In this document: positions 1 to 10,356 of the stretch, in pieces
Layout: the number at the start of each line of letters is the position of its first letter
Position numbering within the stretch: the first letter of the stretch is position 1
Origin: Bacillus sp. V3-13
GTDB taxonomy: Bacteria > Bacillota > Bacilli > Bacillales > Cytobacillaceae
Direction: 5' to 3'
Assembly: GCF_002860165.1 (NCBI RefSeq)
Contig: NZ_PGUZ01000017.1
Coordinates: forward strand, 1-64,000
DNA: 64,000 nucleotides
The notes under the pieces: generated by a model
Database searches by the model: none
What the model saw: only the letters and a program-made list of their open reading frames with translations
What the model was told of the DNA's origin: nothing
Made by a program: the position numbers and the translations under genes

Positions 1-497
1 TGCCGTTCCCATCGCAAGTAGCTGGAGTGATGGACCAACAGATGCCGTTCCCATCGCAAGTAGGCGGAGTGATGGACTACCAGGCCCCATTCCCGTCACA
101 AGCAGCTGGAGCAATGGACTACCAGATGCCGTTCCCACCGCAAGTAGGTGGAGCAATGGACCAACAGATGCCGTTCCCATCGCAAGTAGCTGGAGCGATG
201 GATTACCAGATGCCGTTCCCATCGCAAGTAGGTGGAGCAATGGACCAACAGATGCCATTCCCATCGCAAGTAGCTGGAGCGATGGATTACCAGATGCCAT
301 TCCCGTCGCAAGTAGCTGGAGCGATGGATTACCAGATGCCATTCCCGTCGCAAGTAGCTGGAGCAATGGATTACCAGGCCCCATTCCCATCGCAAGTAGC
401 TGGAGTAATGGATGATTACCAGGCCCCATTCCCGTCGCAAGTAGCGGGAGTAAAGGATGATTATCAAATGCCATTGTCTCCGCAAGTGCAGGGCGTT
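1..497 (+). repeat. In-frame 42-bp tandem repeat array in safA
   Basis: Nine full 42-bp units run from 30 to 407, preceded by a partial unit at the left edge and followed by two 45-bp units (408-452 and 453-497) that carry one extra codon (MDDYQ.., KDDYQ..). Units alternate between MDQQ and MDYQ openings and between VAGA and VGGA endings. The last units diverge progressively, as expected when unequal exchange homogenises the middle of an array faster than its edge. Confidence 0.95.
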
Positions 498-803
498 AAA
501 GAAGAATATCAACCCCCGCAGTGGATGGAGCAAATGCCGGCACAGATGCCAGTAAAAGGGGTAAAGGCCGCTGATTGCGGATGTAGAGATTCGGCACAAG
601 CTGAGGGACAAAGTAATCCGTTTCCACCGCCTGCCGGACCGGCTCCAGGAACAGCGCCAATTTTCACTCCGCACCATGGGCATCTGAGAGGTTTTGTCCA
701 GCCGCCATTTATGAACCCATATGGATACGGTTCCGGCCCGATGGATGGAAGCCCGTATGGCATGCCGCGCTATGTGGAAGAAAGCAATGAAAACGAAGAC
801 TAG
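1..803 (+). CDS. safA: SafA/ExsA-type spore coat morphogenetic protein, C-terminal part (5' end outside window)
   Basis: The frame is open from the left edge, so only the C-terminal ~267 residues are present. About ten copies of a 14-residue unit of the type MDYQMPFPSQVAGA are followed by a Cys-containing segment (DCGC) and a Pro/Gly/Tyr-rich tail ending in acidic residues. SafA/ExsA proteins direct inner-coat assembly on the forespore through an N-terminal LysM domain, and have long repetitive C-termini. The LysM part would lie to the left and cannot be seen. The identity rests on the repetitive coat-like composition and on position: in B. subtilis safA precedes the bofC-ruvAB block. Another repetitive coat or exosporium protein is the main alternative. 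The GTG/ATG codons inside the repeats are not starts. Confidence 0.7.
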   Translation, partial: PFPSQVAGVMDQQMPFPSQVGGVMDYQAPFPSQAAGAMDYQMPFPPQVGGAMDQQMPFPSQVAGAMDYQMPFPSQVGGAMDQQMPFPSQVAGAMDYQMPFPSQVAGAMDYQMPFPSQVAGAMDYQAPFPSQVAGVMDDYQAPFPSQVAGVKDDYQMPLSPQVQGVKEEYQPPQWMEQMPAQMPVKGVKAADCGCRDSAQAEGQSNPFPPPAGPAPGTAPIFTPHHGHLRGFVQPPFMNPYGYGSGPMDGSPYGMPRYVEESNENED

Positions 804-1764
804 AAACGGGGGAGACGATTTTTTTCATAATCGTCTCCTCTCTTTTTTACAAAAAGAACTGCGCCGTGAATTGATTGAATTTACACCGGTCAGAAAAAAT
901 GTCTATTTTGTTCGAACAAACGATTTTCCATTTATATTAAAAGGCTTTTCAACATTGCGCCGTTTGACGCTGCAGCAAGCATTTACCGCGTCCTTAAAAA
1001 ACGAGCGGTTCCAAAATACTTACTCGTTTTATGACATGACGAACGGAAAACCGCTCGTTTTTGAAAAAAATTATTATGGATGCCTCGAATATTTGGAAAG
1101 AGGCGGCAGCCCCTTTAGCTACCGCTTAGCCTCCTGCCGTATCGCCGGTTTAAACCTTTTGGCAGAATATCACAAAATCTCAAAGAAATTAGTGAAGCGA
1201 TATGAACCGCTGCTGCCAAGGTTTAAATTGCTTGAAAAATGGCAGGAAAGATTGCTGCTTTTTAAAAAAAATATCCCGGTCATCTCTTATTATGTCGATA
1301 AAAAAATAATCGACCACTTCATCGATTGCGGTGAAAACGTTTTAGCATATTTAGAGAAAAACAAGGAAGAATCTGATTCCGATTCGGAAACGATTTTGCA
1401 TGGGGATGTCGCACATCATAATTTCCTTCAAACCAGCACTAAGCTTCATTTAATCGATTTCGATTTAATCAGCATTGGCCCGGAAAGCGCCGATTACCTG
1501 CAATATGCAAACCGCATCCTTCCTTTTATAAATTGGTCTGCCCGGGAATTGTTTAGCCACCCGATATTGGACATTTACAAGAACGATAAGCTTTTCCTCT
1601 ATTCTTTGATGTTTCCGACAGATATTTTCCGGGAATGGAACAGGATAATCAGAGAAGAAACATATCGCGATCCAAAAAAATTGACGGTTGTTAAAAGCAT
1701 CACAACCGGTCAATTTCCACTCAGGCAGAAATTTATAGCTGAGGTAAACGATATGCTGAACTGA
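787..1764 (+). CDS. CotS/YutH-type aminoglycoside-phosphotransferase-fold protein, spore-associated
   Basis: A 325-residue protein of the phosphotransferase/kinase-like fold. It keeps a Brenner-type catalytic motif HGDVAHHNF (about residues 205-213) and the metal-binding IDFD (about 223-226). The N-lobe is less conserved. Members near coat genes in bacilli (CotS, YsxE, YutH) are coat-associated kinase-like proteins, and the 17-bp overlap with safA suggests the two are co-transcribed. I chose the ATG at 787 because GGAAG sits 6 nt upstream; the frame stays open upstream inside safA, so a start up to position 721 is possible. The substrate is unknown. Confidence 0.7.
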   Translation: MKTKTRNGGDDFFHNRLLSFLQKELRRELIEFTPVRKNVYFVRTNDFPFILKGFSTLRRLTLQQAFTASLKNERFQNTYSFYDMTNGKPLVFEKNYYGCLEYLERGGSPFSYRLASCRIAGLNLLAEYHKISKKLVKRYEPLLPRFKLLEKWQERLLLFKKNIPVISYYVDKKIIDHFIDCGENVLAYLEKNKEESDSDSETILHGDVAHHNFLQTSTKLHLIDFDLISIGPESADYLQYANRILPFINWSARELFSHPILDIYKNDKLFLYSLMFPTDIFREWNRIIREETYRDPKKLTVVKSITTGQFPLRQKFIAEVNDMLN

Positions 1765-1792
1765 AGCAATTTCTTGCTGGGAGGCAATCCGA

Positions 1793-1894
1793 ATGAAAAA
1801 TACAGACAAACAGGAGAAACGGCTTGCTCTATTGCTGATCGTCATTGCGGTGCTATTATTCCTGTCTTTGATAAGGCGGTTGCTGATAGCTTAA
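1793..1894 (+). CDS. 33-residue single-pass membrane peptide
   Basis: A short ORF with a clear ribosome site (GGGAGG, 8 nt before ATG). The product has a charged N-terminus (MKNTDKQEKR), one hydrophobic helix of about 17 residues rich in Leu/Ile/Val, and a basic tail (RRLLIA). It lies 28 bp after the kinase-like gene and before bofC, so it is probably in the safA transcript. The function is unknown. A small spore-envelope peptide is one possibility, based only on the neighbours. Confidence 0.5.
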   Translation: MKNTDKQEKRLALLLIVIAVLLFLSLIRRLLIA

Positions 1895-2016
1895 ATATGT
1901 TCCGGATAGGACGGGAGACTGCCACAGAATAAATTTACCTGTTTTGGGGAGACTATGGTTGAAGTAAAAGATCAACTTGCTGAGCATATTTCCGTATTTT
2001 AGATGGGGTGAGCTGG

Positions 2017-2577
2017 ATGAAAGCCAAATGGGCGGCTATAGTATTAAGTGTCTTGGGGTGTTTCACAGTCTGGCTTTTTGTTGAGCCATTCAAGATTGGA
2101 ATGCAGCTTCAGGAAACAACGGTATCCGCTCAGGAGAAGCCTGAAAAGGCCGGGAAAATTTCCGGACCGCTCGAAATTTCCGTGATTTTTGAGAGAGTAT
2201 ACCTGGACGGGGAAATCAGTGAAGAAAGAATAACTGAAACGGTCTGGTCCACAGAGGATTTTTGGGCAAAGTATGCCGGCTGGCAAATCGTTGATCTGGG
2301 TGAGAACAGGGTTGTTTTTCGCCAGCATATCGACGACATATCTCCGCTCCTTAAAGCAAACGGTTACTTTGGAATCACGGATGAGGGGATATTGACAATT
2401 TATAATGGCAGACCCGGACAATCCAATGTGATTCATTCCTTTTTCCAGATTGATATCGGAAAATTGGAGAGCGTTAAACGCGAACAGCTGAAAAAAGGCA
2501 TCCCCGTTATAACAAAGGATCGCTACGAAAAGGTTTTGGAAACTTTTAAAACATACTCCACGCAGAAACAACAATAA
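2017..2577 (+). CDS. bofC: BofC, forespore regulator of the sigma-K checkpoint
   Basis: A 186-residue protein with an N-terminal membrane or signal segment (about 4-24) and a secreted domain facing the intermembrane space. BofC restrains the SpoIVB protease, which triggers processing of pro-sigma-K. The domain signature (LEISVIFERVYLDGE, then ETVW, then the FFQIDI segment near residue 145) and the position upstream of ruvA fit BofC. The start was set at ATG 2017, with GGGGTG 6 nt upstream; the GTG at 2008 lies inside that ribosome site. A 15-codon open frame (1955-2002) with its own GGGGAG ends just before the ribosome site. The pro-sigma-K target of the checkpoint is also encoded here, at 59.2 kb. 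Confidence 0.85.
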   Translation: MKAKWAAIVLSVLGCFTVWLFVEPFKIGMQLQETTVSAQEKPEKAGKISGPLEISVIFERVYLDGEISEERITETVWSTEDFWAKYAGWQIVDLGENRVVFRQHIDDISPLLKANGYFGITDEGILTIYNGRPGQSNVIHSFFQIDIGKLESVKREQLKKGIPVITKDRYEKVLETFKTYSTQKQQ

Positions 2578-2611
2578 TCAAAACAATGAAAATATATTGT
2601 TCGAAGCTGAC

Positions 2612-2641
2612 AAAAAGGACCGACACACAGGTCCTTTTTGT
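2612..2641 (+). terminator. Rho-independent terminator after bofC
   Basis: An inverted repeat AAAAAGGACC / GGTCCTTTTT with a 7-nt loop, ending in a T run. It separates bofC from ruvA. Confidence 0.85.
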
Positions 2642-2736
2642 TATATGCTTAAATAAAATCCCTGGGCGATGAAAAATATCAAAAATATAAATAGTATGTT
2701 AAAATGGTCTACAGCAAACCAGGGGAGCGAAAGAGA

Positions 2737-3345
2737 TTGTTTGAGTTTATAAAAGGAATGGTCGACTTTGTTGGACCGGAATATATCGTTGTTGAAAATA
2801 ACGGGATTGGTTTTCAGATCATCACGCCAAATCCGTTCGCCTATTCGAAGGAAGTCGGGCGCGAGATTCGCATTTATACATACCACTATGTCAGAGAAGA
2901 CGCGATGGCTTTGTATGGGTTTCACTCAAGGGAAGAGAAATCGATGTTTACAAAGCTGCTCAATGTTTCAGGGATCGGCCCAAAGGGCGCATTGGCGATT
3001 CTCGCATCAGGCGAACCGGCGCAAGTCGTCCGGGCAATCGAAAATGAAGATGAGGCATTCTTAGTAAAGTTTCCCGGAGTCGGAAAAAAAACGGCGCGGC
3101 AAATGATCCTCGATTTAAAAGGGAAATTGCATCATATCGTTCCCGACTTTTTCCCCGACTTGTTTACTCCGGGCGAAAGCAGCCTGACAATGAGCGGGCC
3201 GGTTGAATTTGAAGAAGCCGTTTTAGCGTTAAAAAGCCTCGGGTACTCAGAACGGGAAATTCATAAAATTTCCCCCGAGTTGAGAAAAGAAACACTTACG
3301 ACCGACCAATACATCAAAAAAGCACTGCAGAAGCTTTTGAAGTAA
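2737..3345 (+). CDS. ruvA: Holliday junction branch migration protein RuvA
   Basis: A 202-residue protein, the usual RuvA length. It has an N-terminal OB-fold, two helix-hairpin-helix motifs ([11 protein letters not shown] and [13 protein letters not shown]) that contact junction DNA, and a C-terminal domain (about 155-202) that regulates RuvB. RuvA tetramers clamp the four-way junction and load the RuvB motor. The start is TTG 2737, 9 nt after AGGGGAG; it gives MFEFIKG, which matches the family N-terminus. The frame extends upstream to 2704 without a ribosome site. Confidence 0.95.
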   Translation: MFEFIKGMVDFVGPEYIVVENNGIGFQIITPNPFAYSKEVGREIRIYTYHYVREDAMALYGFHSREEKSMFTKLLNVSGIGPKGALAILASGEPAQVVRAIENEDEAFLVKFPGVGKKTARQMILDLKGKLHHIVPDFFPDLFTPGESSLTMSGPVEFEEAVLALKSLGYSEREIHKISPELRKETLTTDQYIKKALQKLLK

Positions 3346-3414
3346 TATAATGCTGCGGTGTTATAATCCTTCGCCCATGCCTTTCGGAACAACTTTAAAA
3401 AGGGTGATACCAAA

Positions 3415-4416
3415 ATGGAAGACAGAATTATATCGGGAGAAGCAGACGGACAAGATACTTCGTTCGAGCTCAGCCTCCGTCCGCAAACATTGAAACAATA
3501 TATCGGACAGGACAAGGTGAAAGAAAACCTGGCGATCTTTATTGCAGCGGCCAGGCTGCGCCAGGAAACGCTTGACCATGTGCTGCTTTATGGACCTCCA
3601 GGTCTTGGAAAAACAACGCTTGCTGCAATTATTGCCAATGAAATGGACGTCAATATCCGGACGACGGCGGGCCCTGCCATTGAACGGCCGGGTGATTTGG
3701 CAGCGATTTTAACCGCTCTTGAACCAGGGGATGTTCTTTTTATTGACGAAATTCACCGGCTGCCAAGGTCGATAGAAGAAGTATTGTATCCGGCCATGGA
3801 AGATTTTTGCCTTGATATCGTGATCGGAAAAGGCGCGGATGCCAGATCGGTCAGGCTTGATCTGCCGCCTTTCACACTCGTTGGCGCCACGACGAGAGCG
3901 GGTTCGTTATCGGCCCCGTTAAGAGACAGGTTTGGAGTTGTCAGCAGACTGGAATACTATAATGAGAACCAGTTAAAGTCGATCGTCACAAGAACGGCGG
4001 ATTTGCTTGAAACAGAGATTGACGGTCCTGCTGCGTCAGAAATTGCAAGAAGATCGAGGGGCACTCCGAGAATTGCCAACCGTCTTTTGCGCCGGGTCAG
4101 GGATTTCGCCCAGGTGAGGGGCAACGGCAATATCGATGCGGATCTTTCCGAATATGCGTTGGAGCTGCTCCAGGTTGACCGCCTTGGTCTTGACCATATT
4201 GACCATAAGCTGTTAAAAAGCATAATCGGGAAGTTTCGCGGCGGCCCGGTCGGCCTGGAAACGATCGCTGCCACGATTGGGGAAGAAGCCCATACCATTG
4301 AGGATGTTTACGAGCCATATCTCCTGCAAATCGGCTTTCTGCAGCGGACGCCGCGCGGAAGAATCGTGACTGATTTAGCATATCGACACTTTCAAATGGA
4401 GGTGCCCGCTGAATGA
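3415..4416 (+). CDS. ruvB: Holliday junction ATP-dependent helicase RuvB
   Basis: A 333-residue AAA+ ATPase. Walker A is GPPGLGKT (about 60-67), Walker B is FIDEIH (about 110-115), sensor-1 lies in VGATTRAG, and a C-terminal winged helix binds DNA. Hexameric rings pump DNA through the RuvA-bound junction during recombination and restart of stalled forks. It follows ruvA after 69 bp and overlaps the next gene by 4 bp (ATGA), so ruvA-ruvB-yrzS-queA-tgt-yajC is probably one operon. Confidence 0.97.
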   Translation: MEDRIISGEADGQDTSFELSLRPQTLKQYIGQDKVKENLAIFIAAARLRQETLDHVLLYGPPGLGKTTLAAIIANEMDVNIRTTAGPAIERPGDLAAILTALEPGDVLFIDEIHRLPRSIEEVLYPAMEDFCLDIVIGKGADARSVRLDLPPFTLVGATTRAGSLSAPLRDRFGVVSRLEYYNENQLKSIVTRTADLLETEIDGPAASEIARRSRGTPRIANRLLRRVRDFAQVRGNGNIDADLSEYALELLQVDRLGLDHIDHKLLKSIIGKFRGGPVGLETIAATIGEEAHTIEDVYEPYLLQIGFLQRTPRGRIVTDLAYRHFQMEVPAE

Positions 4417-4619
4417 CGGGAATTTCGAAGCTGTTAATGACGCTGGGAGCAATCATTTTTGTGGTCGGGTTTCTCATGCAATTCATTTCGATTGGAAAAT
4501 TGCCTGGTGATATTCTTATTAAAAAAGGAAATACGACCTTTTACTTTCCAATCGTCACGTCCATTCTCATCAGCATCATTTTGTCGGCAGTTTTCTATTT
4601 TATCGGGAAGTTTCGCTGA
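4413..4619 (+). CDS. yrzS: DUF2905 family small membrane protein
   Basis: A 68-residue protein with two predicted membrane helices (about 6-26 and 44-65) separated by a short segment containing the family pattern [20 protein letters not shown]. The start codon overlaps the ruvB stop (ATGA), which implies translational coupling. The same gene follows ruvB in B. subtilis. The function is unknown. Confidence 0.8.
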   Translation: MTGISKLLMTLGAIIFVVGFLMQFISIGKLPGDILIKKGNTTFYFPIVTSILISIILSAVFYFIGKFR

Positions 4620-4660
4620 CAAAGCTGGAAGAACAGTTAGCTTATAGATAGGGTGACAAC

Positions 4661-5689
4661 ATGAACGTAGAATTATTTGACTTTGATTTGCCTGACGAAT
4701 TGATCGCGCAGGTTCCTTTGAAAAATCGGACTGACAGCCGCCTGATGGTGTTAAATAAAGAATCAGGTGACATCACACATGATACTTTTAAAAATATTGG
4801 CGACTATTTTAAAAAAGGAGATTGTCTGGTCCTGAACGATACCCGTGTTCTGCCGGCCAGGCTGTACGGGGCTAAACAGGACACAGGTGCGAAAATCGAG
4901 GTGTTGCTGCTCAAGCAGCAGGATGGAGACCGCTGGGAAACGCTTATAAAGCCTGCAAAACGGGTCAAGGAAGGGACAAAAATTGACTTTGGCGACGGAG
5001 TCCTTTCCGCTGTTTGTGTTGGCGAAACCGAGCATGGCGGCCGGATCCTCGACTTCCGCTATGAGGGGATTTTTTATGAAGTGCTCGAAGCACTTGGAGA
5101 AATGCCGCTTCCCCCATACATTAAAGAGCAATTGGATGACAGGGACAGATACCAGACCGTTTTTGCCAGGGAAAGAGGATCAGCCGCGGCTCCGACAGCA
5201 GGGCTGCATTTCACCGAAGAGCTCCTCGACGAACTGCGGTCGCGCGGTGTTCATATCGCCTTTATTACTTTGCATGTTGGACTTGGCACGTTTCGGCCGG
5301 TGAGCGTTGAAAATATTCATGAGCATCAAATGCATACCGAATTTTATCAGGTTTCAGAAGGGACTGCCCGGCTTCTGACTGACGTCAGGAGCAAAGGGGG
5401 AAGAATTATTACAGTTGGGACAACTTCAACCCGTACGCTCGAAACGATTGCCGCCGGGCATGATGGCGCTTTTACAGCGGAGAGCGGCTGGACGGACATC
5501 TTTATTTATCCAGGTTATCAATTTAAAGCCATTGATGGCATGATTACAAATTTCCATCTGCCGAAGTCGACACTGATCATGCTGGTCAGCGCATTGGCCG
5601 GCAGGGAAAACGTCCTGAACGCCTATCAAATTGCTGTAAAGGAAAGATACCGCTTTTTCAGCTTCGGGGATGCGATGCTGCTTTTATAG
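4661..5689 (+). CDS. queA: S-adenosylmethionine:tRNA ribosyltransferase-isomerase QueA
   Basis: A 342-residue protein. QueA transfers and rearranges the ribose of SAM onto preQ1 at position 34 of tRNAs with GUN anticodons, giving epoxyqueuosine. Family signatures seen are the N-terminal [21 protein letters not shown], and APTAGLHFT with VGLGTFRPV in the C-terminal half. It lies directly upstream of tgt, the enzyme that acts before it in the same pathway. A GGGTG ribosome site precedes the ATG. Confidence 0.96.
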   Translation: MNVELFDFDLPDELIAQVPLKNRTDSRLMVLNKESGDITHDTFKNIGDYFKKGDCLVLNDTRVLPARLYGAKQDTGAKIEVLLLKQQDGDRWETLIKPAKRVKEGTKIDFGDGVLSAVCVGETEHGGRILDFRYEGIFYEVLEALGEMPLPPYIKEQLDDRDRYQTVFARERGSAAAPTAGLHFTEELLDELRSRGVHIAFITLHVGLGTFRPVSVENIHEHQMHTEFYQVSEGTARLLTDVRSKGGRIITVGTTSTRTLETIAAGHDGAFTAESGWTDIFIYPGYQFKAIDGMITNFHLPKSTLIMLVSALAGRENVLNAYQIAVKERYRFFSFGDAMLLL

Positions 5690-5702
5690 TAAAGGCTGGT
5701 GA

Positions 5703-6857
<1,155 letters not shown>

Positions 6858-6885
6858 TAATTGCCCATGAAAGGAGGGGAATAAT

Positions 6886-7167
6886 ATGGACATATTCGCA
6901 TCATTAGGGCCAATCCTGTTAATGTTTGTGATTTTTTACTTTTTGTTGATCCGTCCGCAGCAAAAGCGCCAGAAGGCGGTTTCGCAAATGCAAAGCGGCT
7001 TGAAAAAAGGTGATAAAGTTGTGACAATCGGCGGATTGCATGGTATTGTTGATGCATTGGATGAGGATAAAGTTGTCATCAAATGCGGAGACGGCAGCCG
7101 CCTTACATACGATCGCGCAGCCATCCGTGATGTAACGGAAGCTAGCGGCGATGTCGCTGCAAAATAA
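6886..7167 (+). CDS. yajC: Preprotein translocase subunit YajC
   Basis: A 93-residue protein with one N-terminal membrane helix (about 7-24) followed by the RPQQKRQK motif and a soluble KOW-like domain (KKGDKVVTIGGLHG). YajC associates with SecDF, which is encoded 3.6 kb downstream. A strong ribosome site (AAAGGAGGGG) precedes it. It is the last gene of the ruvA-yajC operon and is followed by a terminator. Confidence 0.95.
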   Translation: MDIFASLGPILLMFVIFYFLLIRPQQKRQKAVSQMQSGLKKGDKVVTIGGLHGIVDALDEDKVVIKCGDGSRLTYDRAAIRDVTEASGDVAAK

Positions 7168-7177
7168 TCACAAGCAC

Positions 7178-7212
7178 AAAAGGAAGCATCCTCCAGAAGG
7201 GTGCTTCCTTTG
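7178..7212 (+). terminator. Terminator after yajC
   Basis: A hairpin AAAGGAAGCATCC / GGGTGCTTCCTTT with a short loop. Both flanks are A/T rich, so it may also end the convergent yrzE transcript. Confidence 0.8.
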
Positions 7213-7267
7213 CTGTTTAACGCGGATTTCCTGAAGTTTTATGACCGTCTGGAAGGGTTGTCCCGGG

Positions 7268-7654
7268 CTAAGCTGATCTTGATTTGCCCATGATGTTGAC
7301 GCCGAGTATTCCACCCATCATGGCAATTAAAATATAGCATGTATGATAAATAACCTGTTCCGCTGAGAAAAGGCTGTCGTAGCCAAGATAATTAAATAAA
7401 AACACAACCAATGAATACACGAGTCCGGTCAGGCCCCCAAGCATCCAGCCCTTCTGTTTTCCTTTTCCCCCCGAGACAAAACCTCCTGTGAATAATGTAA
7501 CGAAGGAAAATGCTGTGATAAGCAACTCGAGATCAGATTCCTGCACAGAAGTAAATCTCAATATGAGTGAAAGAATGAAGGTGCTGACAATTGCCAGCAG
7601 GAAAATGCCCATCAAACCATACAAAACAGCAGTTCCGTAGTTTTTAGTTTCCAC
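7268..7654 (-). CDS. yrzE: TIGR04086 family membrane protein YrzE
   Basis: A 128-residue protein with four predicted membrane helices (about 8-32, 43-58, 67-90 and 100-120). It has a small-residue GGFVSGGKGKQKGW turn and GGLTGLVYSL, typical of the TIGR04086 family found near yajC and spoVB in bacilli. It is convergent with yajC. The function is unknown. Confidence 0.8.
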   Translation of the reverse strand: METKNYGTAVLYGLMGIFLLAIVSTFILSLILRFTSVQESDLELLITAFSFVTLFTGGFVSGGKGKQKGWMLGGLTGLVYSLVVFLFNYLGYDSLFSAEQVIYHTCYILIAMMGGILGVNIMGKSRSA

Positions 7655-7977
7655 ATCGATACTCCTCTCCCTTTTGATTGACGTTCAGTAAACAAACTTT
7701 AGCTGCCCGGCAATCCCGATTTTTCCTTTAGTACAAGCATATTCGGTTTCGAGAAAATTAGAATAAAAAATCGCCTGATCGACTAGTTGTCTTCCATTGA
7801 TTTCAGGAAGTAAAAAACAGCATGGCTTTTATTTTTTAAAAATTAAACCAGTAAATAAACGTTTAAAAGAGTCAGTGTGATCCTGGTTAAAAGAATTCTT
7901 TTTGGAAAAACCTTCATATAATGTTTCTTTCCTCACAGATAAAACTAGTAATATGTTCGTTGTGAAGGGAGGACGCA
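7655..7977. other. Divergent intergenic region yrzE / yrbG
   Basis: 323 bp without a credible gene. A TATAAT hexamer at 7917-7922 is placed to serve yrbG, but its -35 region is weak. The short frame at 7902-8135 overlaps yrbG in another register and is not a gene. Confidence 0.5.
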
Positions 7978-8619
7978 ATGGAAGAATATCTTGTGATTAT
8001 TTTCAGGACTTTATTTGTTTATACGACGATTCTGTGTATCTTCCGTCTGATGGGAAAGCGGGAAATCGGAGAATTGAGCATATTGGATTTGGTTGTGTTT
8101 ATTATGATCGCAGAGCTCGCCGTCGTCGCAATTGAGGATCCAAAAGATCCGCTAATTGACACGATTTTGGCAATGGGAGTACTAATGGTCATCCAAATTG
8201 TCCTGGCGTTCATCTCATTGAAAAGCAAGAAGTTTCGCGACATTATTGACGGGCGGCCCAGCGTGATCATCAATAAAGGAAAGATTGACGAAAAGGCCAT
8301 GAAACAGCAGCGCTACAATTTTGATGACCTGATGCTCCAGCTGAGAGAAAAGGATATCCGAAACATTGCCGACGTTGAATTTGCTATTTTAGAACCGTCG
8401 GGCAAACTTTCTGTGTTTGTAAAAAGCAAGGATGAAGGGCAAATCACAATGCCGCTCATTGTCGATGGAGTGATTCAGGAAGAGAATTTAGCCAGGATTG
8501 ACAAAACAAATTTCTGGCTGCGCCAGGAGCTGCGAAAAAGAGGCTACAAGGATGTAAAAGAAATATCTTTTTGCAGCTACCAAAATGGTATGTTTTTTAT
8601 AGACACCATAGATGAATAG
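7978..8619 (+). CDS. yrbG: DUF421 (YetF/YdfR-like) membrane protein YrbG
   Basis: A 213-residue protein with three N-terminal membrane helices (about 5-22, 33-52 and 58-80) and a cytoplasmic C-terminal alpha/beta region with the DUF421 signatures ([12 protein letters not shown] and [11 protein letters not shown], then [14 protein letters not shown]). GGGAGG lies 6 nt before ATG. Some DUF421 proteins are sporulation or germination linked (SpoVA-type or YetF). The role of this one is unknown. It converges on spoVB and shares a terminator with it. Confidence 0.85.
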   Translation: MEEYLVIIFRTLFVYTTILCIFRLMGKREIGELSILDLVVFIMIAELAVVAIEDPKDPLIDTILAMGVLMVIQIVLAFISLKSKKFRDIIDGRPSVIINKGKIDEKAMKQQRYNFDDLMLQLREKDIRNIADVEFAILEPSGKLSVFVKSKDEGQITMPLIVDGVIQEENLARIDKTNFWLRQELRKRGYKDVKEISFCSYQNGMFFIDTIDE

Positions 8620-8656
8620 AAAAAGGCTGGCACAAACAACGTCCAGCCTTTTTTGC
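8620..8656. terminator. Bidirectional terminator between yrbG and spoVB
   Basis: An inverted repeat AAAAAGGCTGG / CCAGCCTTTTTT with an 11-nt loop. T runs are present on both strands between two convergent genes. Confidence 0.85.
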
Positions 8657-8658
8657 GC

Positions 8659-10221
8659 TTAATTAAACGCCCATTTTGCCAGCGTGTTCCCAATCCAGGG
8701 GACCCTTTTTAAATCGTCGGCCTTAATCAGGCCGGTGATTAATAAAAGAACAAAGTAAATGAACGCCATTGCCCCTGCTGCGGCAATCACTTTCCAAATC
8801 AGATGGGCGGAAGCAAGTGTGTTTTCGACCAGCCAGACGCCGGCCCATCCGGTTATCCCCATCGCCAGAAACGTTTTTACATAGTCTCTTATATAAAAGG
8901 TAAAGGAAATCGTTTTTAACACCGTTGCAAAATGGAGCATGGTGACGAGCACAAAACCAACAATCATTCCAAGGGCCGCTCCTTTAATGCCGTATGTTGC
9001 CTGGCTGGCCAACAAGAAAATAACAGCGATTTTAACGATGTTTCCGATTAAACTGTTGATCATGGCTGCACGAGCCAGGTCCAGTGCCTGCAGCATTGCC
9101 TGCAAAGGTCCCTGATAATAGTAAAACAGAAAGAATGGGGCCATCAATTTTATAAATTGCGCTCCGCTTTTTGCCCCGTACATGAGCTGCATCAAATCTT
9201 CTGCCAGTACATATAAAACGACAACCGAAATTCCGCCGGTTACGAGAGCGAACCGAAGCGACTGCTGGAGGCGGTATTCAATGAGGCGCATATTGTTCTG
9301 GGAGTTCGCTTCACTGATTGCCGGAACAAGCGAGGTTGCCAATGAATACGTAATAAACGAAGGAAGCAAAAGCAGCGGCAGGGCGTATCCGGTCAGGGCT
9401 CCATATTGCTTTGTAGCTGCCGAGTCAGCTACACCGGCTAACGCCAAACTGTGGGCAACGACAATCGGTTCAAAAAACCAGGAAACAGAACCAATCAACC
9501 GGCTTCCTGTAGTCGGAAGGCCGATGGCCATCAGCTCGCGAAGCGTACTCCTTCCGGAACGGGCGAACTGGAAAAACTTCTTGCGGAACGGAAACTGTTT
9601 TTTCAACTTAAAGGTTGTCATTAAATAGAAAAGCGAGGCAAGTTCGCCAATGACAGAGGCAAACATTGCCGCTGCAGCGGCATACGCAATTCCATAAGGA
9701 AGAAAAGCTTTTGTTAATACGGCAATTAATGTAATGCGGACAACCTGCTCAAGAACTTGCGAATAGGCCGCCGGTTTCATATTCTGTTTTCCTTGAAAAT
9801 AGCCGCGGATCACTGAGGAAATGGCAATAATCGGGATGATCGGTGCAATTGCCATCAATGGATAGACTGTTCGATTGTCTGTAAATAATGTTTGAGATAA
9901 AAAAGGGGCGAGCAAAATCAATGCCGGTGTGAAAACGATCGATAACGCAAGTGTTGTCGCCAGCGAAACGACAAGAACTTTTTTTACTTTGCAGTGATCA
10001 CCCCGTGCTTCTGCCTCTGCGACACTTTTTGAAATAGCGACCGGCAGGCCGAGCTGTGTCAGCGTGATCACCAATATCAATGTCGGAAAAACCATCATGT
10101 ATAAGCCCACGCCCTCTACTCCGATAAAACGGGCGATCACAATTCGATTTATAAAGCCGAGCACTCTCGTAACCAAGCCGGCTGCCAAAAGAATAAGGGT
10201 TCCTCTTAAAAACTTAGACAT
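8659..10221 (-). CDS. spoVB: SpoVB, MOP-superfamily flippase for spore cortex precursor
   Basis: A 520-residue polytopic protein with 13-14 predicted membrane helices of the polysaccharide/lipid II flippase (MurJ/SpoVB) type. SpoVB acts in the outer forespore membrane and is needed for cortex peptidoglycan. The N-terminal signature LLAAGLVTRVLGFINRIVIA and the loop VIRGYFQGKQNMKPAAYSQV are seen. Its place near secDF and comN matches B. subtilis. Confidence 0.9.
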   Translation of the reverse strand: MSKFLRGTLILLAAGLVTRVLGFINRIVIARFIGVEGVGLYMMVFPTLILVITLTQLGLPVAISKSVAEAEARGDHCKVKKVLVVSLATTLALSIVFTPALILLAPFLSQTLFTDNRTVYPLMAIAPIIPIIAISSVIRGYFQGKQNMKPAAYSQVLEQVVRITLIAVLTKAFLPYGIAYAAAAAMFASVIGELASLFYLMTTFKLKKQFPFRKKFFQFARSGRSTLRELMAIGLPTTGSRLIGSVSWFFEPIVVAHSLALAGVADSAATKQYGALTGYALPLLLLPSFITYSLATSLVPAISEANSQNNMRLIEYRLQQSLRFALVTGGISVVVLYVLAEDLMQLMYGAKSGAQFIKLMAPFFLFYYYQGPLQAMLQALDLARAAMINSLIGNIVKIAVIFLLASQATYGIKGAALGMIVGFVLVTMLHFATVLKTISFTFYIRDYVKTFLAMGITGWAGVWLVENTLASAHLIWKVIAAAGAMAFIYFVLLLITGLIKADDLKRVPWIGNTLAKWAFN

Positions 10222-10356
10222 CCCGGTCCCTGCCTTCTCAAATTAGCTATTATCATATACAATTAACTATATGCACCAAAGTGGACAAAGCATGACAAGG
10301 TTTCGGACTTTTTCCATTCATCTAAAAAATTGAAACAGCGGCGAGGAGGCGGCTGA

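Noticed and set aside
1-497. Possible CRISPR array
   Set aside because: Units are contiguous, in frame and coding, with no spacers.
96-683. 195-codon minus-strand frame opposite safA
   Set aside because: Its repeats simply mirror the 42-bp array of the coat gene.
1465-1845. 126-codon minus-strand frame opposite the kinase-like gene
   Set aside because: Antisense shadow; it also overlaps the 33-residue ORF that has a clear ribosome site.
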